A model generated the notes under the pieces. The model searched no databases and had not been told where the DNA came from. It saw only the letters and a list, made by a program, of their open reading frames with translations. From an uncultured Bacilli bacterium (lineage in GTDB: Bacteria > Bacillota_I > Bacilli_A > RF39 > UBA660): a stretch of 49,884 nucleotides of DNA. Numbering within the stretch: position 1 is the first letter of the stretch; every line of letters begins with the position of its first letter. A program made the position numbers and the translations under genes. This document shows positions 31,749-42,424 of this stretch, in pieces. The stretch is taken from positions 1 through 49,884 of the forward strand of contig CANQFJ010000010.1 of NCBI GenBank assembly GCA_947598485.1, given 5' to 3'.

Positions 31749-32318
31749 TTAATCCTTACTACTCAAAGTTTTATTATTTGTCCAAGATACATGATCAACA
31801 TTTAAGTTTTTAGCACCAATTGCCTTGAAACGATATTCTTGATTTTCTGGTTTAGCAAGGGCTTCATCATATTCTTCTTGCGTAATTTCCGCATTTTCAA
31901 ATTGTTTTTTTAAATTAGCTACATTATCTTTATAGTCAGGATTTTGGCTTTCAATAATTAAATTAAATTCATAATATTTTAAATATTTTTCTTCAAATAA
32001 GTCCAATGATTTAGAAGCAATTTCTTTAGCAGCATCAAGTTGAGCTGTATCATCAAAATCAATTTCAATATAAATTACTCTACTTTTATCATTTACAGTC
32101 ATTGAAGCTTTTGTAACATTTTCACTATCAAGTAAGCTTTCTTTATATGAGTTTTGGAATTTTTTTGATATTTGATAATCATCAATATCCTTTAGTCTTG
32201 GGTCAGAACCAGAGGGTCTCATGAATGATATAGCTACGATTATAATAGCTATCAAACAAAGAAGTAAAACTCCTAATAATAGAACCAAAACCCGATTATT
32301 TTTCCATAATTTTTTCAT
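31749..32318 (-). CDS. Membrane-anchored extracytoplasmic protein, unknown
   Basis: The 189-residue product has a basic N-terminus, a hydrophobic segment at about residues 10-32, and a charged extracytoplasmic helix-rich part (AAKEIASKSLDLFEEKYLKYYEF; NLKKQFENAEITQEEYDEAL in part). No cysteine and no catalytic motif are visible. It is the first gene of an operon with the sensor GGDEF-like and YihY genes and may belong to the same envelope-sensing unit. Promoter at 32343-32371; AAAGGAG before the ATG. Confidence 0.7.
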   Translation of the reverse strand: MKKLWKNNRVLVLLLGVLLLCLIAIIIVAISFMRPSGSDPRLKDIDDYQISKKFQNSYKESLLDSENVTKASMTVNDKSRVIYIEIDFDDTAQLDAAKEIASKSLDLFEEKYLKYYEFNLIIESQNPDYKDNVANLKKQFENAEITQEEYDEALAKPENQEYRFKAIGAKNLNVDHVSWTNNKTLSSKD

Positions 32319-32342
32319 TAACTTCGCTCCTTTGGCTATTTA

Positions 32343-32371
32343 ATTATACTATATAATTTATATTAATTCAA
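32343..32371 (-). promoter_or_regulatory. Sigma-A promoter of the 189-aa gene operon
   Basis: On the minus strand TTGAAT (32366-32371) and TATAAT (32343-32348) are separated by 17 bases, 24 bases upstream of the ATG. Confidence 0.75.
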
Positions 32372-32447
32372 ATTCATGATTCAATCTATTAATATAAGTA
32401 TATTAAATACTCCTTATTTTAATAATGACCTCATAATTATAATAAAA

Positions 32448-32470
32448 AAGCCGAAGTTTATCTCCAGCTT
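32448..32470 (-). terminator. Terminator after ligA
   Basis: A 9-bp stem with wobble pairs on the minus strand (AAGCTGGAG / CTTCGGCTT) followed by a T run, just past the ligA stop. Confidence 0.75.
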
Positions 32471-32476
32471 AATTAA

Positions 32477-35360
<2,884 letters not shown>

Positions 35361-35369
35361 TTTATTCAC

Positions 35370-37457
35370 CTATACTTTCTTTATTCCTTTATAATTTTTC
35401 AGTAATTTCTTAGTCCCAATTTTAAAGCTAAAGGCAATTGTTACAAACCTGTCATCAACATCCGTAACAACACCTTTGCCAAAAGTAATATGATTTACTA
35501 AATCACCCTTATGATATTCTTCAGAAGATGTTCCCTCCTCATCATAAAGTAACTGCTTGTTAACTTTCTTAACATCTTCTTTTTGATCAATATCGATTAT
35601 TTCTTTTCTGATTTCACTTATAAATCTACTTGGGGGATTCATAGTTGTCTTACCATAAAGCATCCTTCTCTCAGCATTTAATAGATAAAGCCTTTCTTTG
35701 GCTCTAGTAATAGCCACATACATAAGTCTTCGTTCTTCTTCAAGCTCAGCTTCTTCATAGAGACTATTAGCATGAGGCAAAATGCTTTCCTCAAGGCCAA
35801 TGATAAATACAACTTTAAACTCTAGCCCCTTAGCACTATGAATAGTCATAAGGGTTACAGCATCCCCATCTTTAGTATACTCTGAAGCATCTGCTACTAA
35901 ACTGATTTCATCTAAGAAATCGTTGATATTAACGGAACCAGTAACCTTTTCAAAATTCTCAGTAACGGATTTAAATTCCATTAAGTTTTCTAGTCTTAAT
36001 GAACTTTCTAAAGTATTTTCTTTTTCTAGTAACTCTTTAATCTTCGTTTTTTCTAAGATAGTATCAATAAGTTCTGTTAAAGACTCGTTCTTACTATCAT
36101 TTTCAAGTTCTAAAATCAAATCTTTAAATTCTTTTTCTTTACCTGATTCAATGGCCTCGAACATTGATATATTTTCAATATCTGCGACTTTGGCAATATT
36201 TTCAATTGTCTTATCACCAATTTTTCTTTTAGGCTCATTTATTACTCTAAGAAGGGATACATCATCGTCATGATTAGCTATTAATTTTAAATAAGCGATT
36301 AAATCTTTAATCTCTTTTCTTTTATAGAAATAGTAGCTACCAAATACTTTATAAGGAATATTTTCTTTGACCATTTTATCTTCCATCGCTCTTGATTGAG
36401 CATTGGTTCGATAGAAAACAGCCATATCTTTTCTTTGATAACCTTCGTTTAAAAGATTTTTTATTTCATCTACTACCCTTGTAGTTTCCATATCATCATT
36501 ATAGGCTCTAATATATTTGATATTAACGCCTTTACCTAAATCACTATATAAATCTAAATCTTTTCTTTGACGATTATTTTTTATAACATCATTAGCAGCA
36601 TCTAGTATAACTTGCGTACTACGATAATTTTTAGGTAAAGTTACTGTTTTGCAATCAGGATAGTCCTTTTCAAAATTCAAAATATTTTGGAAATTAGCAC
36701 CCCGGAAAGCATAAATAGATTGCGATGGATCTCCAACAACAAACAAATTACGATATTTGCTAGCCAGTAGCTTAACAAGTTTATATTGTACTTCATTCGT
36801 ATCTTGATACTCATCAATTAAAATATATTTATAATGTTCTTGATATCTTTCTAATATCTCAGGATTATTTTTAAAAAGTTCTACGGGTTTTTTTAATAAA
36901 TCATCAAAGTCAACCGTATTATTTCTTTTTAATATCTTTTCATACTCATAATATACGTTGGCCGCCATTTGTTCAGGTTCTGTTAAAAAGAAACGATTTA
37001 TCTCCGATTCTGATAACATATTATTTTTAATAAAAGATATTTTATTTCGGATAAAAGCAGGGCTATATTCTTTTGGGTCTAATCCTTTATCTTTTAGAAT
37101 TTTTTTAATAATCGAGTTAACATCTTCAGTATCAATTATCGTAAAATTACGAGTCATGCCTAAAGCCTCTAAGTTTTCTTTTATGACTCTTAAACCAAAA
37201 GAGTGAAAAGTTCCCACGAAAGCATAATGAGTTCCTATTAAATTTTCTACTCTTTGTCTCATCTCGGTAGCAGCTTTATTCGTAAAAGTTATGGCTAAAA
37301 TATTACTGGATTTAACCCCTCCGGCAATTAAATTAGCAATTCTTGTCGTAAGTACTTTAGTCTTACCGGAACCTGCGCCGGCAATTACTAAACAAGGCCC
37401 TTCTTCGTGCGTCGCGGCCTCATATTGTTCTTTATTTAAGCTATCTAAAAAATTCAT
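35370..37457 (-). CDS. pcrA: UvrD/PcrA-type 3'-5' DNA helicase
   Basis: The 695-residue protein has all SF1A motifs: AGAGSGKTKV near residue 28, LAITFTNKAATEMRQRV, DEYQDTNEVQ, GDPSQSIYAFRGA, TLPKNYRS, TIHSAKGLEFKVVF and YVAITRAKERLYL. The C-terminal part ends in a Tudor-like stretch (KGDLVNHITFGKGVVTDVDDRFVTIAF). PcrA removes proteins from DNA and acts in repair and plasmid replication. GGAGGTAAC before the ATG and an extended -10 (37485-37493) support the start. Confidence 0.96.
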   Translation of the reverse strand: MNFLDSLNKEQYEAATHEEGPCLVIAGAGSGKTKVLTTRIANLIAGGVKSSNILAITFTNKAATEMRQRVENLIGTHYAFVGTFHSFGLRVIKENLEALGMTRNFTIIDTEDVNSIIKKILKDKGLDPKEYSPAFIRNKISFIKNNMLSESEINRFFLTEPEQMAANVYYEYEKILKRNNTVDFDDLLKKPVELFKNNPEILERYQEHYKYILIDEYQDTNEVQYKLVKLLASKYRNLFVVGDPSQSIYAFRGANFQNILNFEKDYPDCKTVTLPKNYRSTQVILDAANDVIKNNRQRKDLDLYSDLGKGVNIKYIRAYNDDMETTRVVDEIKNLLNEGYQRKDMAVFYRTNAQSRAMEDKMVKENIPYKVFGSYYFYKRKEIKDLIAYLKLIANHDDDVSLLRVINEPKRKIGDKTIENIAKVADIENISMFEAIESGKEKEFKDLILELENDSKNESLTELIDTILEKTKIKELLEKENTLESSLRLENLMEFKSVTENFEKVTGSVNINDFLDEISLVADASEYTKDGDAVTLMTIHSAKGLEFKVVFIIGLEESILPHANSLYEEAELEEERRLMYVAITRAKERLYLLNAERRMLYGKTTMNPPSRFISEIRKEIIDIDQKEDVKKVNKQLLYDEEGTSSEEYHKGDLVNHITFGKGVVTDVDDRFVTIAFSFKIGTKKLLKNYKGIKKV

Positions 37458-37484
37458 GTTACCTCCAGCATTTTAGTTACCTTT

Positions 37485-37493
37485 ATTATACCA
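37485..37493 (-). promoter_or_regulatory. Extended -10 promoter of pcrA operon
   Basis: The minus strand reads TGGTATAAT (TGn plus TATAAT) 27 bases before the pcrA ATG, with a poor -35. Confidence 0.55.
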
Positions 37494-37555
37494 AATATAC
37501 TTTATAAGCAAAAGATTATTGACAAGTCCTAAAGTAAAAAAACTCAAATAAAAAA

Positions 37556-37579
37556 GCAATTATAAAAAGCTATAATCGC
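37556..37579 (-). terminator. Terminator overlapping the 3' end of the 268-aa gene
   Basis: A 9-bp stem (GCGATTATA / TATAATTGC on the minus strand) followed by six T; its 5' arm lies in the last codons of the 268-aa gene. Confidence 0.7.
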
Positions 37580-38366
37580 ATATCATATCATTTTTTTCTT
37601 TTATTAAATCTTCTTTAGTTTTTTCTATTAATTTATCTTTATTCTCTTTTGTTATTCTTTCATAATTAGTATTACTTATTGTATTTAAATCAATATTAAT
37701 ATAATAAGAGTATTTAGTCTTACCTAAAGTATTTCCTGATGCGCTAACGCCGGCATAATTATTAAATAAATTAATATCTTTAACTATTTGGTTTACATCA
37801 TCAGGAATATATGTTTGGCTCTTACTATAATAATATATCTTTCCTTCTTTAAAATAATATTTTTCTACTATGGTATTATTTGTATTTTCTTTTTTACAGT
37901 TCAAAATCCCATATCCTTTAACATTATCATTAATATATTCATTTAATTTTTCAATATTATCTGAGTCTAATTTTGCCATGGCCCCATTAATATTTATATA
38001 ATCTTCTTTAACAAGGATATTTAAATTATTTTTATTATCCTCCGACTTTAATAACATAGTATAGTAAAATTGATCATCTTCTTGTAAAGTTTCATATGTA
38101 TCTGTTAGCATATCAGCATCTTTAATTAAACTTAGAATATTTTCTAGTTCACTTTTTTCAGTAACCATTATCGCGGCTTTAAAGACGCCACTTGTTTCAA
38201 ACGGACTATGGATAATAATATCTATTTGCTTTATGGTTGCTAATTTTTCTGTATATGTTTTATCTTTCGCCTTTTTTGGTAGTGGATTAGCAAATAAAAC
38301 AAAAATTAAAATAATAACTAATATAATAATAAAAGTAATAATTAAATTTTTAAAACGCTTGTTCAT
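37560..38366 (-). CDS. Membrane-anchored extracytoplasmic protein (268 aa), unknown
   Basis: The product has one N-terminal membrane segment (about residues 9-28, ITFIIILVIILIFVLFANPL) and an extracytoplasmic part of ~235 residues with regularly alternating strands and helices (IKQIDIIIHSPF; YYTMLLKSEDNKNNLNILVKE). Two cysteines (ILNCKK; MICDYSFL) may pair. No known family is recognised. It has its own terminator and lies between the spore coat gene and pcrA. Confidence 0.65.
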   Translation of the reverse strand: MNKRFKNLIITFIIILVIILIFVLFANPLPKKAKDKTYTEKLATIKQIDIIIHSPFETSGVFKAAIMVTEKSELENILSLIKDADMLTDTYETLQEDDQFYYTMLLKSEDNKNNLNILVKEDYININGAMAKLDSDNIEKLNEYINDNVKGYGILNCKKENTNNTIVEKYYFKEGKIYYYSKSQTYIPDDVNQIVKDINLFNNYAGVSASGNTLGKTKYSYYINIDLNTISNTNYERITKENKDKLIEKTKEDLIKEKNDMICDYSFL

Positions 38367-38406
38367 AAGTAAAATTATAGCATATTTTAAATTATTATCA
38401 CATAAA

Positions 38407-38429
38407 AAAACCTCTTATTTAGAGGTTTT
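38407..38429 (-). terminator. Terminator after the CotY/CotZ-like gene
   Basis: A perfect 9-bp stem (AAAACCTCT / AGAGGTTTT) with a 5-base loop, flanked by A on one side and T on the other, just past the stop. Confidence 0.85.
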
Positions 38430-38432
38430 AAA

Positions 38433-38876
38433 CTAACAAACACAATCTACGTAACAATCATTTAAACATCTTATTGCACATAGACAACCGCAATCCATTG
38501 TGAAGAATGAGTTAGTAGCAACATATGGATTTAATGAAGATGTATCAGTATTCTCTTCTAAGACTCTAAATGTACAACAATTGCCTTCGATTTTCTCAAC
38601 TCTAAATACTGTTGAACAAGTAGTGCCTGATGCTTCTCCATCACAATTTACTTGAGAATCTTTAGTAGTTGGCATACTCCATGGAACACCATTTCCACCA
38701 CAAGTATAAAGCATTACAGGTCTTGTGTTACAAATTAGACAGCTAGGTCCACCACCAAGCATTGGTCTATCACATGAATCTAAGCAATTATCAGGACAAG
38801 CATTTTCTTGAAGCACTAGAATAACTGATAAAATTTCATTAATGCAGTTTCCGGATCCGTTCGTGTTATTGTTCAT
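38433..38876 (-). CDS. CotY/CotZ family spore coat protein
   Basis: The 147-residue protein is cysteine-rich and follows the CotY/CotZ order: NCINEILSVILVLQ, a cysteine cluster (CPDNCLDSCD), LGGGPSCLICNTRPVMLYT, TVFRVEKIEGNCCTFRVLE, NPYVATNSFFTMDCGCLCAIRCL and a Cys-rich end. In Bacillus these proteins form the crust and outer coat of the spore by cysteine-linked lattices. A sequence matching the sigma-K promoter consensus lies 31 bases upstream, so expression late in the mother cell is likely. It is evidence that the organism makes endospores. Confidence 0.88.
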   Translation of the reverse strand: MNNNTNGSGNCINEILSVILVLQENACPDNCLDSCDRPMLGGGPSCLICNTRPVMLYTCGGNGVPWSMPTTKDSQVNCDGEASGTTCSTVFRVEKIEGNCCTFRVLEENTDTSSLNPYVATNSFFTMDCGCLCAIRCLNDCYVDCVC

Positions 38877-38906
38877 TTAATTCACCCTTTCTTTGTGCTT
38901 TCATTA

Positions 38907-38933
38907 TAATTTATGATACTTAAATCTAAATGT
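38907..38933 (-). promoter_or_regulatory. Sigma-K-like promoter of the CotY/CotZ gene
   Basis: On the minus strand CATAAATTA fits the sigma-K -10 consensus CATAnnnTA exactly, with AC 16 bases upstream as the -35. In A+T-rich DNA such a match can occur by chance, but the downstream gene is a coat protein. Confidence 0.5.
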
Positions 38934-38982
38934 GCTACAATTTTTTAGGATTATGTAGTATAATGATTTTAGGTGATAAAAA

Positions 38983-39306
38983 ATGGAATGGGAGCAAATA
39001 ATTACTTATGTAATAATTGCTGTAGCCTTATTAATAATTACGCTTGTTGTTGTTAAACTTAATAGGAAAGACTTTAATATTGAAGCTAATAAGTTAGTTA
39101 CCTACTTGGGTGGTAAAGATAATATTATAAATGCTGAATGTAATATGAGCAGGTTTAAAGTAATTTTAAAAGATGTTTCAATAGTAGATAAAGAAGGTAT
39201 TCAAAAATTGGGTGCCAAAGGAATTGTCGAAATTGATAATCAGCTCAAAATAATATTTGGTAAAGATGCCGTAATGCTTAAAAAGTACATTAGTCAAATT
39301 ATCTAA
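38983..39306 (+). CDS. Membrane-anchored PTS EIIB-like protein
   Basis: The 107-residue protein has one N-terminal span (about residues 7-25) followed by a domain with the glucose-type EIIB pattern: NKLVTYLGGKDNIINAE, KDVSIVDKEGIQKLGAKGIVEI and LKIIFGKDAVMLKKYI. In active EIIB the phosphorylated Cys sits in xxCITRLR. Here the aligned residue is Asn and the cysteine is one residue earlier (AECNMSRFK). No EIIC or EIIA gene is adjacent. It may be a regulatory or ligand-binding remnant fixed to the membrane. AGGTGAT before the ATG; its last codons form the 5' arm of its terminator. Confidence 0.75.
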   Translation: MEWEQIITYVIIAVALLIITLVVVKLNRKDFNIEANKLVTYLGGKDNIINAECNMSRFKVILKDVSIVDKEGIQKLGAKGIVEIDNQLKIIFGKDAVMLKKYISQII

Positions 39307-39315
39307 TGTACTTTT
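39281..39315 (+). terminator. Terminator overlapping the 3' end of the EIIB-like gene
   Basis: A 13-bp perfect stem with a 9-base loop, whose 5' arm encodes the last residues and whose 3' arm runs into seven T. A 25-base core of this element recurs identically at 39755-39779. Confidence 0.85.
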
Positions 39316-39336
39316 TTTATTTAGAAAAGTAGACTA

Positions 39337-39345
39337 TGTTATAAT
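39337..39345 (+). promoter_or_regulatory. Extended -10 promoter of the zinc-ribbon gene
   Basis: TGTTATAAT, the same element as before two other genes in this window, 19 bases before the ATG. Confidence 0.55.
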
Positions 39346-39363
39346 TAGCTAAAAGGAGGAAAT

Positions 39364-39744
39364 ATGGCAGTAATAAAATGTTCAAATTGTGGAAAATATA
39401 TTTCAACCAATGCTGAAAAATGTATCCATTGTGGAGCTGATAATGAAAGATTTGGAGAAGCTAAAGTAGTAACTATTGAACGTGAAAAAACGAATAACAT
39501 TTTAAATGGCTTTCGTATTACAGCAATTATTATGGCAGGTTTACAAATTATAGGTTATATCATAATCGGTTTAGCTTTTTCACTAGAATTTGGTGCTACA
39601 ACAGGTCTTTTCTTTGTGGGAAGCTCTATCACAATATTTTTCACATATTTTTTGATAGCTCTTATGAAAGCTTTATCAGCAATTATTAATGAACTAAATC
39701 AAATAAATTCTCATTTATCTAATAATTCTAAAATTGATAAATAA
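39364..39744 (+). CDS. Zinc-ribbon membrane protein
   Basis: The 126-residue protein begins with a zinc ribbon (CSNCGKYISTNAEKCIHCG, two CxxC pairs), continues with a short basic linker and has two membrane segments at about residues 55-76 and 81-103. The soluble C-terminus is short and helical. Many Firmicutes carry such zinc-ribbon membrane proteins of unknown function. A strong SD (AAAGGAGGAAAT) and an extended -10 promoter precede it, and a terminator follows. Confidence 0.75.
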   Translation: MAVIKCSNCGKYISTNAEKCIHCGADNERFGEAKVVTIEREKTNNILNGFRITAIIMAGLQIIGYIIIGLAFSLEFGATTGLFFVGSSITIFFTYFLIALMKALSAIINELNQINSHLSNNSKIDK

Positions 39745-39750
39745 TCGCAA

Positions 39751-39783
39751 AAAATACATTAGTCAAATTATCTAATGTATTTT
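39751..39783 (+). terminator. Terminator after the zinc-ribbon gene
   Basis: A 12-bp perfect stem with a 9-base loop and six T. Its core is identical over 25 bases to the terminator of the EIIB-like gene, and the flanks are also similar. Confidence 0.85.
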
Positions 39784-39854
39784 TTATTTAGTTTTAAGTA
39801 GTTTACTTTGTTCGTTTTCAAATTATTTAAAGCTTTTTCTCGGTTTAGGCATTT

Positions 39855-39886
39855 TTATCGTTTTGGCGGCTCCGACAAAATGATAA
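39855..39886. repeat. Intergenic hairpin, copy 1
   Basis: An 11-bp stem (TTATCGTTTTG / CAAAATGATAA, one wobble) with the 10-base loop GCGGCTCCGA. A second copy is at 39967-39998 with nearly the same loop and compensatory stem changes. There is no T run, so it is not a plain terminator. Confidence 0.7.
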
Positions 39887-39966
39887 TTAATGGTGTTATT
39901 GCATAGTTTGCAAGCATTCATCGCTTTCTATTTTTATATTCTCTCTTTTTAATTTAGCCTCTGCTT

Positions 39967-39998
39967 TTACGATTTTGGCAGCTCCGACAAAATCGTAA
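39967..39998. repeat. Intergenic hairpin, copy 2
   Basis: An 11-bp perfect stem (TTACGATTTTG / CAAAATCGTAA) with loop GCAGCTCCGA. Three stem positions differ from copy 1 while pairing is kept. The rest of the 39784-40061 gap is A+T-rich with no gene; a weak ACCTT/AAGGT hairpin near 40016-40036 may end the minus-strand PLP gene. Confidence 0.7.
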
Positions 39999-40061
39999 TT
40001 TATACCATTTTTACTGACCTTCTTTTTTTAAAGGTAATTTTATTGTGCTTTTTTATTTAAA

Positions 40062-41303
40062 TTAAACTAATTTGCCAATTGCTAACATTAAAGCAAGACG
40101 TCCATATTCATAAGTAAGGGAGCCTTGTTGATAAGCAATATATGGTTCTCTTACCGGGCCATCGCAAGATAGTTCAATTGAAGATCCTTGCGTAAATGAG
40201 CCTGAGGCCATGACAATTTTATCATCATATCCTGGCATATCCGTTGGCATAACAGTAGCATTTGAATCAATAGCACTAGCCTTTTGAATTCCTCTTACAT
40301 AAGAAAGAAGATCATCTTCATTGCCAAACTTGATAGTTTGCACAATATCAGCTCTTACTTCATCATACTTAGGATCAACATCATAGCCAAGCTTTTCTAA
40401 TACTTTGCTTGTAAGAATTGCTATTTTAATGCTTGATGCTACAGCATTTGGCGCCATATAAAGCCCCATTAAAACTTCACGATTAAAGTGCCCTGATGGT
40501 CCTACCTCTTTACCTTGGCCAGGAACATTTAATCTTTCCGCTGCCAAAGTGACTAAATCACTTCGCCCAGCGATGTATCCACCATTTGGCGCAATACCTC
40601 CACCCAAATTTTTTATAAGTGAGCCGGCCATTAAATCTGCTCCTACCTCTGTAGGAGTCATATTTTCAACAAATTCCGTATAGCAATTATCGACCATAAT
40701 AATAACATCTTGATCTATTTTTTTGATAAATTCACATACTTCTTTTATTTTATCAATAGGTATACTCTTACGATCAGAGTAACCTCTGCTTCTTTGAATA
40801 TAAACCATTTTTATCTTTTTAGCTTCTAAAGCCTCTTTTATAGCACTATAATCAAAATCATTATCAGCAAGCTCAATTTGTTCATAATTAACTCCAAAGC
40901 TAGCAAGAGAGCTTCCATTTTCTTTAATACCTATTACTTCATGAATCGTATCATAAGGAAGGCCCGTGATACAAAGCATAGTATCCCCAGGTCTTAAAAC
41001 GCCAAATAAACTTATAGTTAAAGCATGAGTTCCTGATATAATTTGAGATCTTACTAAAGCATCTTCAGCTCCTAAAACTTTAGCAAATACTCTTTCAATT
41101 TTATCTCTACCAGTATCATTATAACCGTAGCCTGTCGTGCCTTGTAAATCTGATTCCATAACATTTTCGCTTTGCATAGCAGCTAAAACTTTAGCACTAT
41201 TTACAAAGGATAGATTTTCCACTTTATTAAAAATATCTTTTAATTCTAATTCTTCTTTGATAACAAGTTCAAATGCCTTTTTATTAATATCAATTTTATC
41301 CAT
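40062..41303 (-). CDS. Methionine gamma-lyase-family PLP protein, YnbB-like
   Basis: The 413-residue protein belongs to the 'methionine gamma-lyase / aluminium resistance' PLP family (PF06838): TTGYGYNDTGRDKIERVFAKV, SGTHALTISLFGVLRPGD, and the lysine region ADLMAGSLIKNLGGGIAPNGG near residue 230, then GHFNREVLMGLYMAPN. In Bacillus subtilis the homologue YnbB takes part in attaching 5-aminopentanol to elongation factor P. Here its start overlaps the stop of a SDR gene by eight bases, and efp lies 4 kb away, so a role in EF-P modification is likely. A general Cys/Met lyase activity remains possible. Confidence 0.88.
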   Translation of the reverse strand: MDKIDINKKAFELVIKEELELKDIFNKVENLSFVNSAKVLAAMQSENVMESDLQGTTGYGYNDTGRDKIERVFAKVLGAEDALVRSQIISGTHALTISLFGVLRPGDTMLCITGLPYDTIHEVIGIKENGSSLASFGVNYEQIELADNDFDYSAIKEALEAKKIKMVYIQRSRGYSDRKSIPIDKIKEVCEFIKKIDQDVIIMVDNCYTEFVENMTPTEVGADLMAGSLIKNLGGGIAPNGGYIAGRSDLVTLAAERLNVPGQGKEVGPSGHFNREVLMGLYMAPNAVASSIKIAILTSKVLEKLGYDVDPKYDEVRADIVQTIKFGNEDDLLSYVRGIQKASAIDSNATVMPTDMPGYDDKIVMASGSFTQGSSIELSCDGPVREPYIAYQQGSLTYEYGRLALMLAIGKLV

Positions 41304-41994
41304 TTATATTACCTTCTTTCATATGAATTATATCGCCACTTATATAGTTATCATTATTCACAATCATTTCAATTATTTTAAGACAAACTTCATCTTTAGT
41401 TAATAGTCTTGGTTGTTCATTTTTCTCAAGTTCTCTTTTTATGTAATTAGGATCACAGACGCGAACATTTTCGGTATCAATCCATCCGGGAGCTAAAGCA
41501 CAGACTTTAATATTTTTAAGGTTCCTAGCAAAGTTTTTAGTTAAACATTCCACGGCACTTTTCGAAGCTGCATAGTCCATATTATATTCGTTATAACTTT
41601 CGCTTGCATCTAAAGATGACATGTTAATAATAGTCCCCTTTTCATTGTAAAGAGCAAAATATTTACATAGCAAAAAGGTTCCAAGGACATTAGTCTTTAA
41701 AACATCCATGAAACTATCAGCATCTTTTTCTAAGAAAAATTCATCTTTTGATAAGGCGGCTAAATTAATAAGGACATCTATACCATTATATTTCTTTTTT
41801 AAATATTCAAATAATTTCTTAACATCTTTTTCACTAGTAATATCACATTTTACTAAGTCAATGTTACTTGATACTTTACTTTTATGATAAGTACCTACAA
41901 CAGTAGCATTATTATATTTTAAAATATTTATTAAATTATTTCCTAAATCAGATGACGCTCCGGTTACTAATATAACTAAATTACTAAAATCCAT
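41296..41994 (-). CDS. SDR-family reductase, YmfI-like (candidate EF-P 5-aminopentanone reductase)
   Basis: The 232-residue protein is a classical short-chain dehydrogenase: VTGASSDLGNNL for the dinucleotide, NLAAL (NAG-like), the Ser in INMSSLDASESYNEY, and YAASK near residues 139-143, with APGWIDT after it. Alone it would be called FabG-like. Its overlap with a YnbB-like PLP gene, and the presence of efp nearby, point to YmfI, which reduces the 5-aminopentanone group on EF-P in B. subtilis. The specificity is inferred from context. Confidence 0.85.
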   Translation of the reverse strand: MDFSNLVILVTGASSDLGNNLINILKYNNATVVGTYHKSKVSSNIDLVKCDITSEKDVKKLFEYLKKKYNGIDVLINLAALSKDEFFLEKDADSFMDVLKTNVLGTFLLCKYFALYNEKGTIINMSSLDASESYNEYNMDYAASKSAVECLTKNFARNLKNIKVCALAPGWIDTENVRVCDPNYIKRELEKNEQPRLLTKDEVCLKIIEMIVNNDNYISGDIIHMKEGNING

Positions 41995-42044
41995 TTTACT
42001 TTCCTACCTGTTTTTATTGTATCAAAATGGTATTTTAAAGTCTA

Positions 42045-42338
42045 TTAAATCTTATTTATATCTACGATATCATCAATTCTAATCTTGTTTCCCCGCATTG
42101 TTAAAAGTTCATCTTTAGTTCTGCCAATTATTGTTTCTTCGATAATATCATCTTTAAATTTTATTCTTACTCTACTTTTGTAAACATAGCTACTATCAGA
42201 AAAAATATCATTTATTTTGGAAATAATATTACGCGGTTTTTCATTTTCAATAGTATTACTACTTCCATAAAATCTTTCTTGGGAATTATTTAATTTTTCT
42301 TTAATTTCAAAAGCAGTTACTTTTGGTAAGTTATTCAT
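42045..42338 (-). CDS. Hypothetical soluble protein (97 aa)
   Basis: The start is at ATG 42338, with AGGTGAT six bases before it (a GTG three codons upstream would overlap the SD). The product is polar. The N-terminal part is helical (VTAFEIKEKLNNSQERFYG) and the C-terminal part looks like a small beta domain (VYKSRVRIKFKDDIIEETIIGRT; KIRIDDIVDINKI). It ends 50 bases before the SDR gene. Family not recognised; it may be a nucleic-acid-binding or adaptor protein, but nothing shows it directly. Confidence 0.65.
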   Translation of the reverse strand: MNNLPKVTAFEIKEKLNNSQERFYGSSNTIENEKPRNIISKINDIFSDSSYVYKSRVRIKFKDDIIEETIIGRTKDELLTMRGNKIRIDDIVDINKI

Positions 42339-42424
42339 TATTATCACCTATTAAAGTATATGTAAAACTAAAGAATATTGTCACTTATAATTATCTTTCT
42401 TAATAAAAATAACATACTAATAAT

